DNA of 61,542 bases from positions 1-61,542 of the forward strand of contig JAFUCA010000017.1 in assembly GCA_017459895.1 (NCBI GenBank), in the 5' to 3' direction. This DNA is from Bacillota bacterium. GTDB taxonomy: Bacteria > Bacillota > Clostridia > Peptostreptococcales > Anaerovoracaceae. A program made the position numbers and the translations under genes. The notes beneath the pieces are model-generated. The model had not been told where the DNA came from. It searched no databases and saw nothing but the letters and a program-made list of their open reading frames with translations. Positions 9,722-18,007 of the stretch are shown here, in pieces (the first letter of the stretch is position 1; each line of letters begins with the position of its first letter).

Positions 9722-10369
9722 TCACATCAGCTGCAGAAGCTGCATCGGATCATCGATGATGGCGTCCGGGGTCTGCTCCGGCGGCAGCCCTTCCTGCAGC
9801 TGCTTCGCCAGGGTCACGCTCCAGGAGACCAACACCGGTTTGACGCCGGCGTTGCGGGCGCAGTGAATGTCGAAGGGGGAATCGCCTACCATGATGGTGT
9901 CCTCCGGCTTCGAGCCGAGGTGATCCAGAGCGATCTCAATGGACTGCGGATCCGGCTTGTGCCGGGTCACATCATCCGCGGTGACCACGAAGCGGAAGTA
10001 CTTCCGAAGATCAAAGGCGTCCAGCGCCTGCATCGTGGTGCTCTTCAGCCGGGAAGTGACCAGCGCCATCCGGATCTGCCTTCCTGACAGTTCCTCCAGG
10101 AGCTCCCGGATACCCGGGAACAGATGGATGTCCGAGAGGAAGTTGTCCCGCTGATATCCGCGGTAGATCTCCAGGGCCTGCTCCAGGGGGTGGCTGGGGA
10201 AGAAGTCCCGCATCGTTTTCTCCAGCGGCTCCCCAAAGGTGCGAAGGAGCGTGTCCACGTCCTCCTCGCGGCCCTCCAGCGCGCGGAAGGTGGTCTGCCA
10301 GGACTGGATGATCACATCGTTGGTGTCCATGATGGTTCCGTCAAAGTCGAATAATACTGTATTGATCAT
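9722..10369 (-). CDS. HAD-family phosphatase (PpaX/Gph-like)
   Basis: The 215-residue product has the four HAD motifs: DFDGTIMDT near residue 7 (nucleophile Asp), VTSRLKS (motif II), KPDP (motif III Lys) and MVGDSPFDI (motif IV). The cap domain between about 16 and 80 is the helical C1 type found in PpaX pyrophosphatase, phosphoglycolate phosphatase and beta-phosphoglucomutase relatives. Start choice: the ATG at 10369 (MINTVLFDFDG) has an AAAGGA site upstream. A longer in-frame extension to 10465 lacks both ribosome site and family similarity. The substrate is not determined. Confidence 0.85.
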   Translation of the reverse strand: MINTVLFDFDGTIMDTNDVIIQSWQTTFRALEGREEDVDTLLRTFGEPLEKTMRDFFPSHPLEQALEIYRGYQRDNFLSDIHLFPGIRELLEELSGRQIRMALVTSRLKSTTMQALDAFDLRKYFRFVVTADDVTRHKPDPQSIEIALDHLGSKPEDTIMVGDSPFDIHCARNAGVKPVLVSWSVTLAKQLQEGLPPEQTPDAIIDDPMQLLQLM

Positions 10370-10479
10370 ATTGGTCGGTTCCTTTCTGGAGCTATTATAT
10401 ACGAACTTCGCTGCGGAATCCATGGCGGCGGGTATAAAAATTGCGAGGTAGTACATCTGTACCACCCCGCAAGGTCCGA

Positions 10480-12528
10480 TCAGTTGATCGCTTTGCCGTC
10501 AACATACAGCTTGTGGCCGTTAAAGTCGATGTTGCTGTAATCCCCGTCGGCGTCCTCCAGAGAGCTCACGTAGGAATCACCGGTCAGGGTGATCCTGGAA
10601 TCTTTATCCAGGGTCAGGGCGACGGATCCGGCTTCGTTGTCTCCGTTGATGGTGCCTTCGTAGGTCGAATCGGTCAGCTTCATGGAAAGGCTGGAGAGTC
10701 CGTCGAGCTGAATGTCTCCGGTGAGTTTCTCCTCCGCGGCCTTCAGGGTCACGTTGCCGCCGTTGGAGCCCTCGGTGCCCCATTCGCTGGTGCCCTGGGC
10801 ACTGAGGAGCACGCCGCTGCCGAAGTTCAACTCAGTATTCGTCAGATCGATGACAGCATCGGTGTTGGTGACGAAGAACATGGGTGCGGTCTTGTAGTAA
10901 CTGGAATCCTTGCTGATGCTCAGCACAGAATCCTTCGCGGTGAAGTTGCCAGTGCCCTCGTCCGCATCACCGGACATGGACTGGTAGATCATGACGCCCG
11001 CGATGTCCACGTCCCCCCGGTTGCCGGCGCCGCTGCATGTGAGCTTCGAGTTCTCAACGGCAGCGCTGTTCTTGCCCTCGACGACGGTGATCTGGGCACC
11101 GTTTGCAGTGCCCTTTGAATCCGTCAGCGTGATGTTACCGGTGGAGTAGATGAGGGGGGAGCCGGCGCCATTGGTCTCCAGTGTGGAGTTTGCTGCTGAC
11201 ACGGTTCCCTCGCCCCGGTCGGTGGCCATCGCTGCGCAGGAGCCGCCCTGGGTAGTGATGCTCACCTTGTCCGCTTCGATGGTGCCGCCGTAAGTGGCGT
11301 CCAATCCGCGGGAGGAGCTTTCTCCGCTGGTGGTGATGGTGGAATCGCTGATGGTGATCTTCGAATTCTCACCGGTCGAAAAGACAGCGTTGGCTCCCTT
11401 GGCGCTGGTGGTGATGGTCGCGTTCTTCACGGTCGCGGTCGAGTTTTCCTGGACCAGAAGTCCGGCGTTGACACCGGAGAAGTCGGAGCTCTCGGTGTTG
11501 GAGCTGTCGCCGCTTTCCTTGTTAATGGTCGCGCCGTCGGAGGTAAGGGTGCCTCCGTTCGTTACGAGGATAGCGTTCTCATCCGCATTGGTGGAGGTGT
11601 ACTCATCGTTCAGGGTCTCCTCAGTTCCGTCGACTGTGGTGGCGCCGGTCGCCTCGATGGAGCTTTCCTGTCCGCCCGGGCTGCCCTGGTTCTCCGGTCC
11701 GCCCGGGCTGCCCTGCATCTGTTCCTGCATCCGGCCGTGGCCTCCGGCAAAGACCTTGGTGGTCAGAGCGGCCTGTCCTCCGGTAAGGCATCCCGCCAGC
11801 AGAACCGCTGCGATGATGTACGCCGCGAGCCTCTTCCGGCTGCGGAAAGTCTCCCTCAGAGTCCTTTGGTTCATGTTGGAGAAGATCAGCTGCAGAAGGA
11901 TCAGCGCGAAGGCCAGACCCTCGGCTCCGAACAGGATGTAGTAGGGAGCGGAAATATCTCTCAGGGATGCGCCGCCCCTGTGACCGCCCGGGCCGCCGTT
12001 ATGGGTGGGGTTGATCTGGTTGGAACTTCCCTGGTCACTGCTGCCGGGGCCGCCATTCTGGTTGGAACTTCCCTGGCTGGAACTGGACTGGTCGCCGCTC
12101 CGGGGGCCGCCGTTTCCATCAGGCGGGCTGGGGGACTGGTTGCCGGAGTTGCCCTGGTCGGAGCTGCCTTGACTGGTGCTGCTCTGGTCGCCACTTCCGT
12201 CCGGCGGAGTGCTGCCATCCGGGGGAGCCGGCGGCTGAGCACCGGAATGATTGTCGGTATTATTGTCTGCAGCGCTCTGGTCGCTGGAGTTCTGATCGCT
12301 TTTTCTTTGATCGCTGGTGCTTTGATCACTGGAATTCTGATCGCTGGTGCTTTGGTCCGGCTGCTCCAGCCTTTGCTCGGACTGGGGTCCGCCCTGCATC
12401 TGCGGTTGCTCACCTATACCCGGAGGTCCGGCAAGGGAACCGGCGGCGCGATGGGCCGTGAAGACCATACCTGCTGCGAGCAGAACTGCGATCACGATCA
12501 TGATGATATTCTTTCTCGTTCGATTCAT
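10480..12528 (-). CDS. Large membrane-anchored Ser/Asp/Gly-rich repeat protein
   Basis: The 682-residue protein has unusual architecture. An N-terminal signal/anchor helix (about 8-27) is followed by a low-complexity DQ/SS/PPDG-rich stretch (about 45-185). Two further hydrophobic helices (about 195-220 and 232-255) come next, then a long Thr/Ser/Asn/Gly-rich part (about 280-680). The repeated pattern of short beta strands in that part (TVKNATITTS, KITISDSTITTS, NITLTDSKGT) suggests a right-handed beta-helix as in autotransporter or pectate-lyase-like surface proteins. No catalytic residues are evident. Start at 12528 has an AAAGGA site. One copy of the dispersed word is at 12367-12376. Surface adhesin or carbohydrate binding is a guess. 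Confidence 0.6.
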   Translation of the reverse strand: MNRTRKNIIMIVIAVLLAAGMVFTAHRAAGSLAGPPGIGEQPQMQGGPQSEQRLEQPDQSTSDQNSSDQSTSDQRKSDQNSSDQSAADNNTDNHSGAQPPAPPDGSTPPDGSGDQSSTSQGSSDQGNSGNQSPSPPDGNGGPRSGDQSSSSQGSSNQNGGPGSSDQGSSNQINPTHNGGPGGHRGGASLRDISAPYYILFGAEGLAFALILLQLIFSNMNQRTLRETFRSRKRLAAYIIAAVLLAGCLTGGQAALTTKVFAGGHGRMQEQMQGSPGGPENQGSPGGQESSIEATGATTVDGTEETLNDEYTSTNADENAILVTNGGTLTSDGATINKESGDSSNTESSDFSGVNAGLLVQENSTATVKNATITTSAKGANAVFSTGENSKITISDSTITTSGESSSRGLDATYGGTIEADKVSITTQGGSCAAMATDRGEGTVSAANSTLETNGAGSPLIYSTGNITLTDSKGTANGAQITVVEGKNSAAVENSKLTCSGAGNRGDVDIAGVMIYQSMSGDADEGTGNFTAKDSVLSISKDSSYYKTAPMFFVTNTDAVIDLTNTELNFGSGVLLSAQGTSEWGTEGSNGGNVTLKAAEEKLTGDIQLDGLSSLSMKLTDSTYEGTINGDNEAGSVALTLDKDSRITLTGDSYVSSLEDADGDYSNIDFNGHKLYVDGKAIN

Positions 12529-12727
12529 GTGCGTTCCTTTCGGTGGTTCTGTGAAGCAGAGAAAGCCGGATAGACTCCTCTGCGGATTTCCTGCTTAAGC
12601 AGTTATAGTTTCCCCCAGATCTGTGAAAGAATTGTGATGAGTGTTCGTAGATTCTGCGTAAGTCATGGGTATATTGTGTGCGCGAGCGGATGGGGGGTAG
12701 GGGATATCGCTGACTTCAGGGTATTGC

Positions 12728-12981
12728 CTACCACGGAACATGCAAAGTCTGCAAAATATGGTAGCTTCCTACCATATGAAGCGGGAAATGCCTGTCTGGT
12801 GGTAGGATACGGGATGCCTGCAGCAGAGGGATGGAACAAATTTGCTGTTAAACAACCTCATATAGGACGATCTTGCTGCAAACAATCATTCTGCAGGTGC
12901 GCGTCTACCATATCATCTGATTTTCCGCAGGATATGGTAGAGTGCTACCATAATTGAGCAGGAATTGCGATTTCGTGGTAG
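12728..12981. repeat. 254-bp CTACCAT element, copy 1 (eight inverted arms)
   Basis: There are two four-arm units, at 12728-12805 and 12905-12981. Each unit is arm, spacer, inverted arm, 4 nt, arm, spacer, inverted arm. Arms are CTACCAC or CTACCAT and ATGGTAG or GTGGTAG. Spacers are 23/23 and 22/23 nt. The units start 177 bp apart. The spacers do not resemble each other. The element lies between divergent genes. The surrounding stretch 12529-13270 holds no credible gene. Confidence 0.9.
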
Positions 12982-12986
12982 GCGAG

Positions 12987-13092
12987 CCCGCCGGAACCAG
13001 AACCCTGCAAAGGAGTCCCGGCCCGCCGGAACCAGAACCCTGCTGCAGGAGTCCCGGCCCGCCGGAACCAGAACCCTGCGAGGGAGTCCCGG
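12987..13092. repeat. Three tandem 35-36-bp G/C-rich repeats
   Basis: The unit starts CCCGCCGGAACCAG and ends GGAGTCCCGG. Copies are at 12987-13021, 13022-13057 and 13058-13092, differing mainly in three or four bases in the middle. The period is not a multiple of three and no gene spans the array. It abuts the CTACCAT element. A perfect copy of the dispersed word follows at 13130-13140. Confidence 0.85.
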
Positions 13093-13174
13093 CCGGCAAG
13101 AAACGAAACCCTTGTGGCGGGAATCCAGTCCAGCCTTTGCATCAAAATGAGATGATTTTTAGTCCGAAAAGCTG

Positions 13175-13205
13175 TTGTCACACAGTTAACTGTGCGTTGT
13201 ATAGT
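13175..13205 (+). promoter_or_regulatory. Promoter with palindromic operator before thiS-like gene
   Basis: TTGTCA (13175-13180) and TATAGT (13200-13205) form a promoter with a long 19-bp spacer. The perfect 14-bp palindrome CACAGTTAACTGTG (13181-13194) sits inside the spacer and would place a bound regulator across the polymerase site. The adjacent MerR-type gene is an obvious but untested candidate, since MerR regulators act on over-long spacers. Confidence 0.5.
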
Positions 13206-13270
13206 AGATAATCGGAAACAAGTCTGATTCAAACACTAATCCCAATGACGAAGCTATGGAGGAACAGGAG

Positions 13271-13477
13271 ATGAAGATCCTCTTCAATAATCAGGAACGG
13301 GAATACGGAGAAGGGACCACGCTGGATATGCTTGTGGAGGAATTCAAAGGCAGTCAGCATGTCAGCCATGTCGGAGCATGGGTCAACAATAAAATGGTTC
13401 GACCGGTGGCCTACGCAAGCACAGAACTAAAAGAGGGCGACAGAGTCAGTGTCAAACGGTTTGCCGGAGGGGGCTGA
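13271..13477 (+). CDS. thiS: ThiS/MoaD-like sulfur carrier protein
   Basis: The 68-residue protein has a beta-grasp ubiquitin-like fold pattern (MKILFNNQ start, LKEGDRVSV) and ends in a Gly-Gly-Gly tail, the adenylated and thiocarboxylated terminus of ThiS-type sulfur carriers. It could serve thiamine thiazole synthesis or another sulfur transfer. No thiG, thiF or moeB gene is adjacent, so the pathway is not shown. An upstream in-frame ATG (13256) is ignored because GGAGG at 13258-13262 is correctly spaced for 13271. Confidence 0.8.
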   Translation: MKILFNNQEREYGEGTTLDMLVEEFKGSQHVSHVGAWVNNKMVRPVAYASTELKEGDRVSVKRFAGGG

Positions 13478-13490
13478 TGGAGGACGATTC

Positions 13491-14765
13491 TCAGTAATCT
13501 TTGAGGAGGTTTTTATCCAGGCGTCCGAAATAGGTGTAAAAATACAGTAAATCGCCTTCGGAATGATAGTCAAAAGATGCGCCGATCCCGGGAGAGGACG
13601 TGCTGCCGACCAGATGGTTCTCCTCAATTTGAACACCGTTTGAAGTCATGCGGCGTTTGAAGGTATCCAGATAAAACAGCGGGATGTTTGTGTTCGGATA
13701 CTCTCTTTTGATCGTTGCCAGCGTTTTTGCTGAATGAGAGTAGTAGGTATATACTCCGCCGCAAAGGGCACCGTCTTTCAGCAGAGGACGGATCTTCTCG
13801 ATGGGATAGTCGGGATTGTAAAACACAAACTCACTGGAAGAGTAATCATCCAGAAAGAAGTCGATCAGCCCGTTCCTGAGGGGAAGATGGAACGCATTGT
13901 CACAGATGTAGATGATCTTAAATCGGTCGTTCAGGCGTCCGATCTTGTCTTTGATATACTGGAGAACATCCAGACTTTGATCTGCGATTATAAATGTGCA
14001 GGATGAATCAAACAGCCCATGATATTTGCAGATGAAGTCCCCGGCGTATCCTCCGGAGGTGAAGATGGTGCCGGATATGGTTTCCCTGTCATTTTTCCCG
14101 CATTCCTGCAGGATACTTGTCTTCAGAAGGTAGTAGGAGTTGGCCTCCAGATTGAGGTACTCCGTTGAGTATTCGGACAGCAGATTCAGAAGATTGCTCC
14201 ATTCGATATGCATTTGTCCGGGATCTTCATAATCACTGATCAGTATTCCATCGGTGATATCAAGAGAATAGCCACAGGAACAGGTGACGTGACCGGATAT
14301 GATCTTGTTGCTGCGGATTTCTGCATCGCTGAAATCGAGCGTCTGTCCGCAGTGTGGGCAGGTTAGCATTGAAATGCAGCTCACAGGAAGACCGGCGATG
14401 AAATTCGATGCCACCTCATCGGTCGGCAGGGTGGATTGCTTCAGGATATCGATGCAATGGCGCAGTTCCGCAATCGTTCCCTCAAGTTCGCTGATCTTTG
14501 TGAGAAAGATCCGGTTGTATTTGCTGCGGGCATCGGCATTCAAGGTATGCTGGATCAGACCATTGACATGAAAGATCCTGCTGATCTCGCCCAGAGAGTA
14601 ATGCATCTGCTTCAGTTGCTGGATCTCTTCCATCTGCTGAACACATTCCTCATCAAAATCGTATTGGTGTCCTTTTTTCTTCGGTGTCAGAAGACCCTGC
14701 TCAATGTAATAGCGAATGCCGTTCGGTGTCAGGTTGTATCTGGCAGAAAACTGTCCGGTCTTCAT
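13491..14765 (-). CDS. MerR-type regulator fused to methyltransferase-like domain
   Basis: The 424-residue product has an N-terminal winged-helix domain of MerR type (MKTGQFSARYNLTPNGIRYYIEQGLL, about 1-70) and a coiled linker. A four-cysteine zinc-like segment follows (CPHCGQ near 145, then CSCGYSLDITDG), like the N-terminus of RlmA-type rRNA methyltransferases. The C-terminal Rossmann-like part (about 235-400) has IIADQS and ICDNAFHLPLRNGLIDFFLDD, resembling SAM-dependent methyltransferases. Effector and target are unknown. The start at 14765 has CGGAGG upstream. A 21-residue longer form is possible but poorly supported. It converges with the thiS-like gene, whose upstream palindrome it may recognise. 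Confidence 0.75.
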   Translation of the reverse strand: MKTGQFSARYNLTPNGIRYYIEQGLLTPKKKGHQYDFDEECVQQMEEIQQLKQMHYSLGEISRIFHVNGLIQHTLNADARSKYNRIFLTKISELEGTIAELRHCIDILKQSTLPTDEVASNFIAGLPVSCISMLTCPHCGQTLDFSDAEIRSNKIISGHVTCSCGYSLDITDGILISDYEDPGQMHIEWSNLLNLLSEYSTEYLNLEANSYYLLKTSILQECGKNDRETISGTIFTSGGYAGDFICKYHGLFDSSCTFIIADQSLDVLQYIKDKIGRLNDRFKIIYICDNAFHLPLRNGLIDFFLDDYSSSEFVFYNPDYPIEKIRPLLKDGALCGGVYTYYSHSAKTLATIKREYPNTNIPLFYLDTFKRRMTSNGVQIEENHLVGSTSSPGIGASFDYHSEGDLLYFYTYFGRLDKNLLKDY

Positions 14766-15063
14766 AGAAGCCTCCGGTAAATTGTTGTCGGAATAATTTG
14801 AAGTAGCCAGCAAATTATTATAACACAATATTCGGAAGGAAATACAGTCTGCTTTGCTTTTATGAAATCTCTAAATCGGAGAATCTCCCCTGTGCACCAT
14901 GCTTTTCGTTTTGCCGGAAAAAGGAGAAAATCGCATAAGACAGCAAGTTTACTTGGCGTGTTACAATGCACCGAACAAGCGGAACAACAGAGCGCAACAA
15001 GAAACAGATTTGAAATGACACGTGCCGGCGCCGGAGGGTGTCAGCAGAAAGGAGAGAACAGAA

Positions 15064-16155
15064 ATGAGCAACGAAAGAGCGTATAACTTTTCGGCAGGTC
15101 CGTCTATGCTGCCCCTTCCGGTACTGGAAGAAGTCAGGGACAACCTTTTGAACTACAAAGGCTGCGGCGAGTCCGTCATGGAGATGAGCCACCGGTCCGC
15201 GGAATTTAAGCAGATCCTGGCAGATGCCGAGGCCTCCCTGAGAGATATCATGAACATTCCGGATAATTACAAGGTCGTGTTCGTCCAGGGCGGCGGCACG
15301 CTGCAGTTCGCGATGGTTCCCATGAACCTGGCGACGAAGAGCGGCAAGATCGACTTTGTCGTTACCGGCCAGTGGGCGAAGAAGGCCTATCAGGAAGCGG
15401 TCAAGCTGGGCTTTGACGCGAAGGTCATCGCCTCCTCCGAAGACGATGTCTATACCTGGATTCCGAAGATCACGAAGGACGATATCCGTCCGGACGCAGA
15501 CTACGTGCACATCTGCTTCAACAACACGATCTACGGAACCCACTACAACTACATTCCGGACACCGGAGACATTCCTCTGGTGGCGGATATGTCCTCCTGC
15601 ATCCTGTCCGAGGAAGTCGATGTCAGCAAGTTCGGCATCATCTGGTTCGGCGTGCAGAAGAACGTAGCTCCGGCGGGCGTGGCAGTGGCCATCATCCGCG
15701 AGGATCTGATCGGCAACGCTCCGGCAGACATCCCGACCTATCTGGACTACAAGCCTCACGTGGAGAAGGAATCCGCCTACAATACACCGAACTGCTGGTC
15801 CATCTACGTATCCGGCGAGGTCTTCAAGTACATCAAGAGCATCGGCGGCATCGCGGAGATGAACAAGAGAGATATCGCAAAGGCTGGCAAGCTCTATGAT
15901 TTCATCGACGCCAGCGATTTCTACAAGTGCCCGGTGAAGAAGGAAGACCGTTCCCTGATGAACGTAGTCTTCGTCATCGGAGACAAGGATCTGGAGAAGA
16001 AGTTCGTTGCTGATGCAAAGGCGGAAGGGCTCCACAACCTGGGCGGCCACCGGACCGTCGGCGGCATGCGCGCCAGCATTTACAACGCGATGCCGGAAGA
16101 AGGCGTGGACAAGCTCATCGAGTTCATGAAGAAATTTGAAGCGGAGAACAAATAA
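15064..16155 (+). CDS. serC: Phosphoserine aminotransferase SerC
   Basis: The 363-residue PLP enzyme converts 3-phosphohydroxypyruvate and glutamate to phosphoserine in serine synthesis, and also acts in pyridoxal synthesis in some bacteria. The N-terminus YNFSAGPSMLP, the helix GCGESVMEMSHRS, the PLP-lysine segment (FGVQKNVAPAG) and the C-terminal GGHRTVGGMRASIYNA are all family hallmarks. AAGGAG lies eight bases before the ATG at 15064. serA is not adjacent. A copy of the dispersed word falls in the coding sequence at 15877-15886, where it encodes Ala-Lys-Ala-Gly. Confidence 0.96.
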   Translation: MSNERAYNFSAGPSMLPLPVLEEVRDNLLNYKGCGESVMEMSHRSAEFKQILADAEASLRDIMNIPDNYKVVFVQGGGTLQFAMVPMNLATKSGKIDFVVTGQWAKKAYQEAVKLGFDAKVIASSEDDVYTWIPKITKDDIRPDADYVHICFNNTIYGTHYNYIPDTGDIPLVADMSSCILSEEVDVSKFGIIWFGVQKNVAPAGVAVAIIREDLIGNAPADIPTYLDYKPHVEKESAYNTPNCWSIYVSGEVFKYIKSIGGIAEMNKRDIAKAGKLYDFIDASDFYKCPVKKEDRSLMNVVFVIGDKDLEKKFVADAKAEGLHNLGGHRTVGGMRASIYNAMPEEGVDKLIEFMKKFEAENK

Positions 16156-16162
16156 GACAGCA

Positions 16163-18007
16163 ATGAAGCTGAATGCGAAGCAATTAACCAACTTTATAAG
16201 TTCGATTGTGATCACGGCGCTGCTCCTGACCGGAGCAGTGCCTTCTTTCACGTGGGCGGCGGATACAGACGAAGCGCAGCCGGCCGCTGCCGCCGCGCAG
16301 GAACAGCCTTTGCAGATCCAGCCGTCGGTGGACATCAGCGCGGTGAAGGCCCCGAAGACCTTCGGAACCTCCGTGCTCGCCATGGATATGCGGACCGGAA
16401 CGGTTCTGTATGAGAAGAATGCGGATGAGGTCCGGCAGCCGGCCAGCGTCACGAAGATCCTGACCTGTCTGGTCATACTCGAGAATCTGCCGATGGATGA
16501 GGTCGTCACCGTACCGGAAGGCATCGAGATGGGAGGCAGCAGCATGGGGCTGATGCCCGGAGAGAAGCTGACGGTGGAGGAGCTGCTGTACGGACTCATG
16601 CTCCCCTCAGGCAATGACGCGGCGGAGGTTCTGGCCATCGCGGCGGGCGGGAGCATCGACGGCTTCGGCGAAATGATGAACGCCCGGGCGAAGGAGATGG
16701 GTGCGGTGCATACCGACTTCCGAAACCCCAACGGACTCAACGAAGATCCCCAGCGGCTGAACTACACCACGGCGAGAGACCTGGCGATCATGTCCAGAGA
16801 GGCGATGAAGAATCCGGACTTCCGGAAGATCGTCGGAACAGCGAAGCACACCGTGCCTGCCACCAATCTGTCCGAGGAACGGGACCTGGAGAACTCCAAC
16901 TGGTGCCTCTGGAAGAAGAGCAAGATGGTGATCAATAAGAAAGAGGTTCCGTACAAGTACGACGGCTGCACCGGCATCAAGACCGGATTCACCAGCGATG
17001 CGGGCAACTGCTTCGTCGGAAGCGCGGAGCGGGACGGGACCGAGATCCTGGTGGTATCGCTGAATTCGGAGAAACTTTCCCAGCGGTACAAGGACGGCGT
17101 CATCCTGTGGAACGATGCCTTCAGCAAGTACGAGACCAGTCAGATCCTGCAGGCCGGAGAGTCCCTTGGCATCAGCCGGGTGCGCCGCGGCGAGACAAAG
17201 ACCGTGGAAGTCGGTACGAAGGAGGATCTCTATCTGACCGTTCCGAAGGGGACGAAGGCGGACGGGGAATTCACTACGGAGTTTCAGCTGAAGGAAGACC
17301 GTCTGACGGCTCCCGTCGAAGCCGGCCAGAGCGTCGGCGATGCGCTTGTTTTTAACAGCAAGGGACAGCTGGTGGGAAGGGAAGAACTCTATACCCTCGC
17401 GGCCGTGGGACAGGGCGGTCCCCTTTCGTACATCGGGATCGCGGATAAGGACGCGCCCATGGTGCTCGGCGCTGCCGGGGCGCTGCTGCTTCTGATCATC
17501 ATTCTGACCATCCTCCGGCGAAGCCGCAGCCGCAAAAGCCGCAGGAAACAGCAGGATGAGATCCGCGGAGAGCTTGCGACCATGCGCACGGCCGGCGTCG
17601 GAATGACCATAGCGGAGCTCAGCGAGGTGACCGGCAAGGAAGAGATCAAGCCCATCGACCGGGGCCCGGCGCGGATCTCCGATGAGGAGCTGACCGCCTG
17701 GACCAGCACCGTCAGCGCATCCAAGGCCGGTCCCCAGGCAGGCCGCTTCGGCGGACGAAGCGAGCGGGGCGGTTACGGCAGAGATTTCCCGGGGGGTGCG
17801 CAGCAGGCAGAAGGACAGCCGGCGGGACGCGGCCGCAGCTCCCTCACCGATGAGGAACTGTTCGCTCTGCTGGAGCAGACGAATCGCGTTGATCGGAACC
17901 GGCCCCGCAGACACGCGGGCCTGACCCGGGATGAGATGATCGAAGTGATGCGCTCACCGGATCACGAAGCGGCGGAGGACAGAAAACCGGAGCAGGACAA
18001 TGTTTGA
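16163..18007 (+). CDS. D-alanyl-D-alanine carboxypeptidase (S11, DacF-like) with long tail
   Basis: The product has about 614 residues. A signal peptide (about 1-33) is followed by the peptidase S11 domain with SVTK (active Ser), SGN and KTG (CTGIKTGFTSD) motifs, then the C-terminal beta domain. It trims the terminal D-Ala of peptidoglycan pentapeptide. A membrane helix (APMVLGAAGALLLL, about 434-456) and an unusually long basic cytoplasmic tail of about 155 residues follow. The tail repeats the motif DEELxAxx (RISDEELTAWT, SLTDEELFALL). Start is uncertain: a TTG at 16136 inside serC is also in frame. The 3' end overlaps uvrC by eight bases. Confidence 0.88.
   Translation: MKLNAKQLTNFISSIVITALLLTGAVPSFTWAADTDEAQPAAAAAQEQPLQIQPSVDISAVKAPKTFGTSVLAMDMRTGTVLYEKNADEVRQPASVTKILTCLVILENLPMDEVVTVPEGIEMGGSSMGLMPGEKLTVEELLYGLMLPSGNDAAEVLAIAAGGSIDGFGEMMNARAKEMGAVHTDFRNPNGLNEDPQRLNYTTARDLAIMSREAMKNPDFRKIVGTAKHTVPATNLSEERDLENSNWCLWKKSKMVINKKEVPYKYDGCTGIKTGFTSDAGNCFVGSAERDGTEILVVSLNSEKLSQRYKDGVILWNDAFSKYETSQILQAGESLGISRVRRGETKTVEVGTKEDLYLTVPKGTKADGEFTTEFQLKEDRLTAPVEAGQSVGDALVFNSKGQLVGREELYTLAAVGQGGPLSYIGIADKDAPMVLGAAGALLLLIIILTILRRSRSRKSRRKQQDEIRGELATMRTAGVGMTIAELSEVTGKEEIKPIDRGPARISDEELTAWTSTVSASKAGPQAGRFGGRSERGGYGRDFPGGAQQAEGQPAGRGRSSLTDEELFALLEQTNRVDRNRPRRHAGLTRDEMIEVMRSPDHEAAEDRKPEQDNV

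Noticed and set aside
12634-12957. 107-codon open frame over the first CTACCAT element
   Set aside because: It crosses the repeat arms, has no ribosome site and reads as low-quality sequence with no family resemblance.
12728-12981. Integron attC sites or invertible promoter ends
   Set aside because: No integrase or invertase gene is present, there is no RYYYAAC/GTTRRRY core, and eight short arms with 23-nt spacing do not fit either class.
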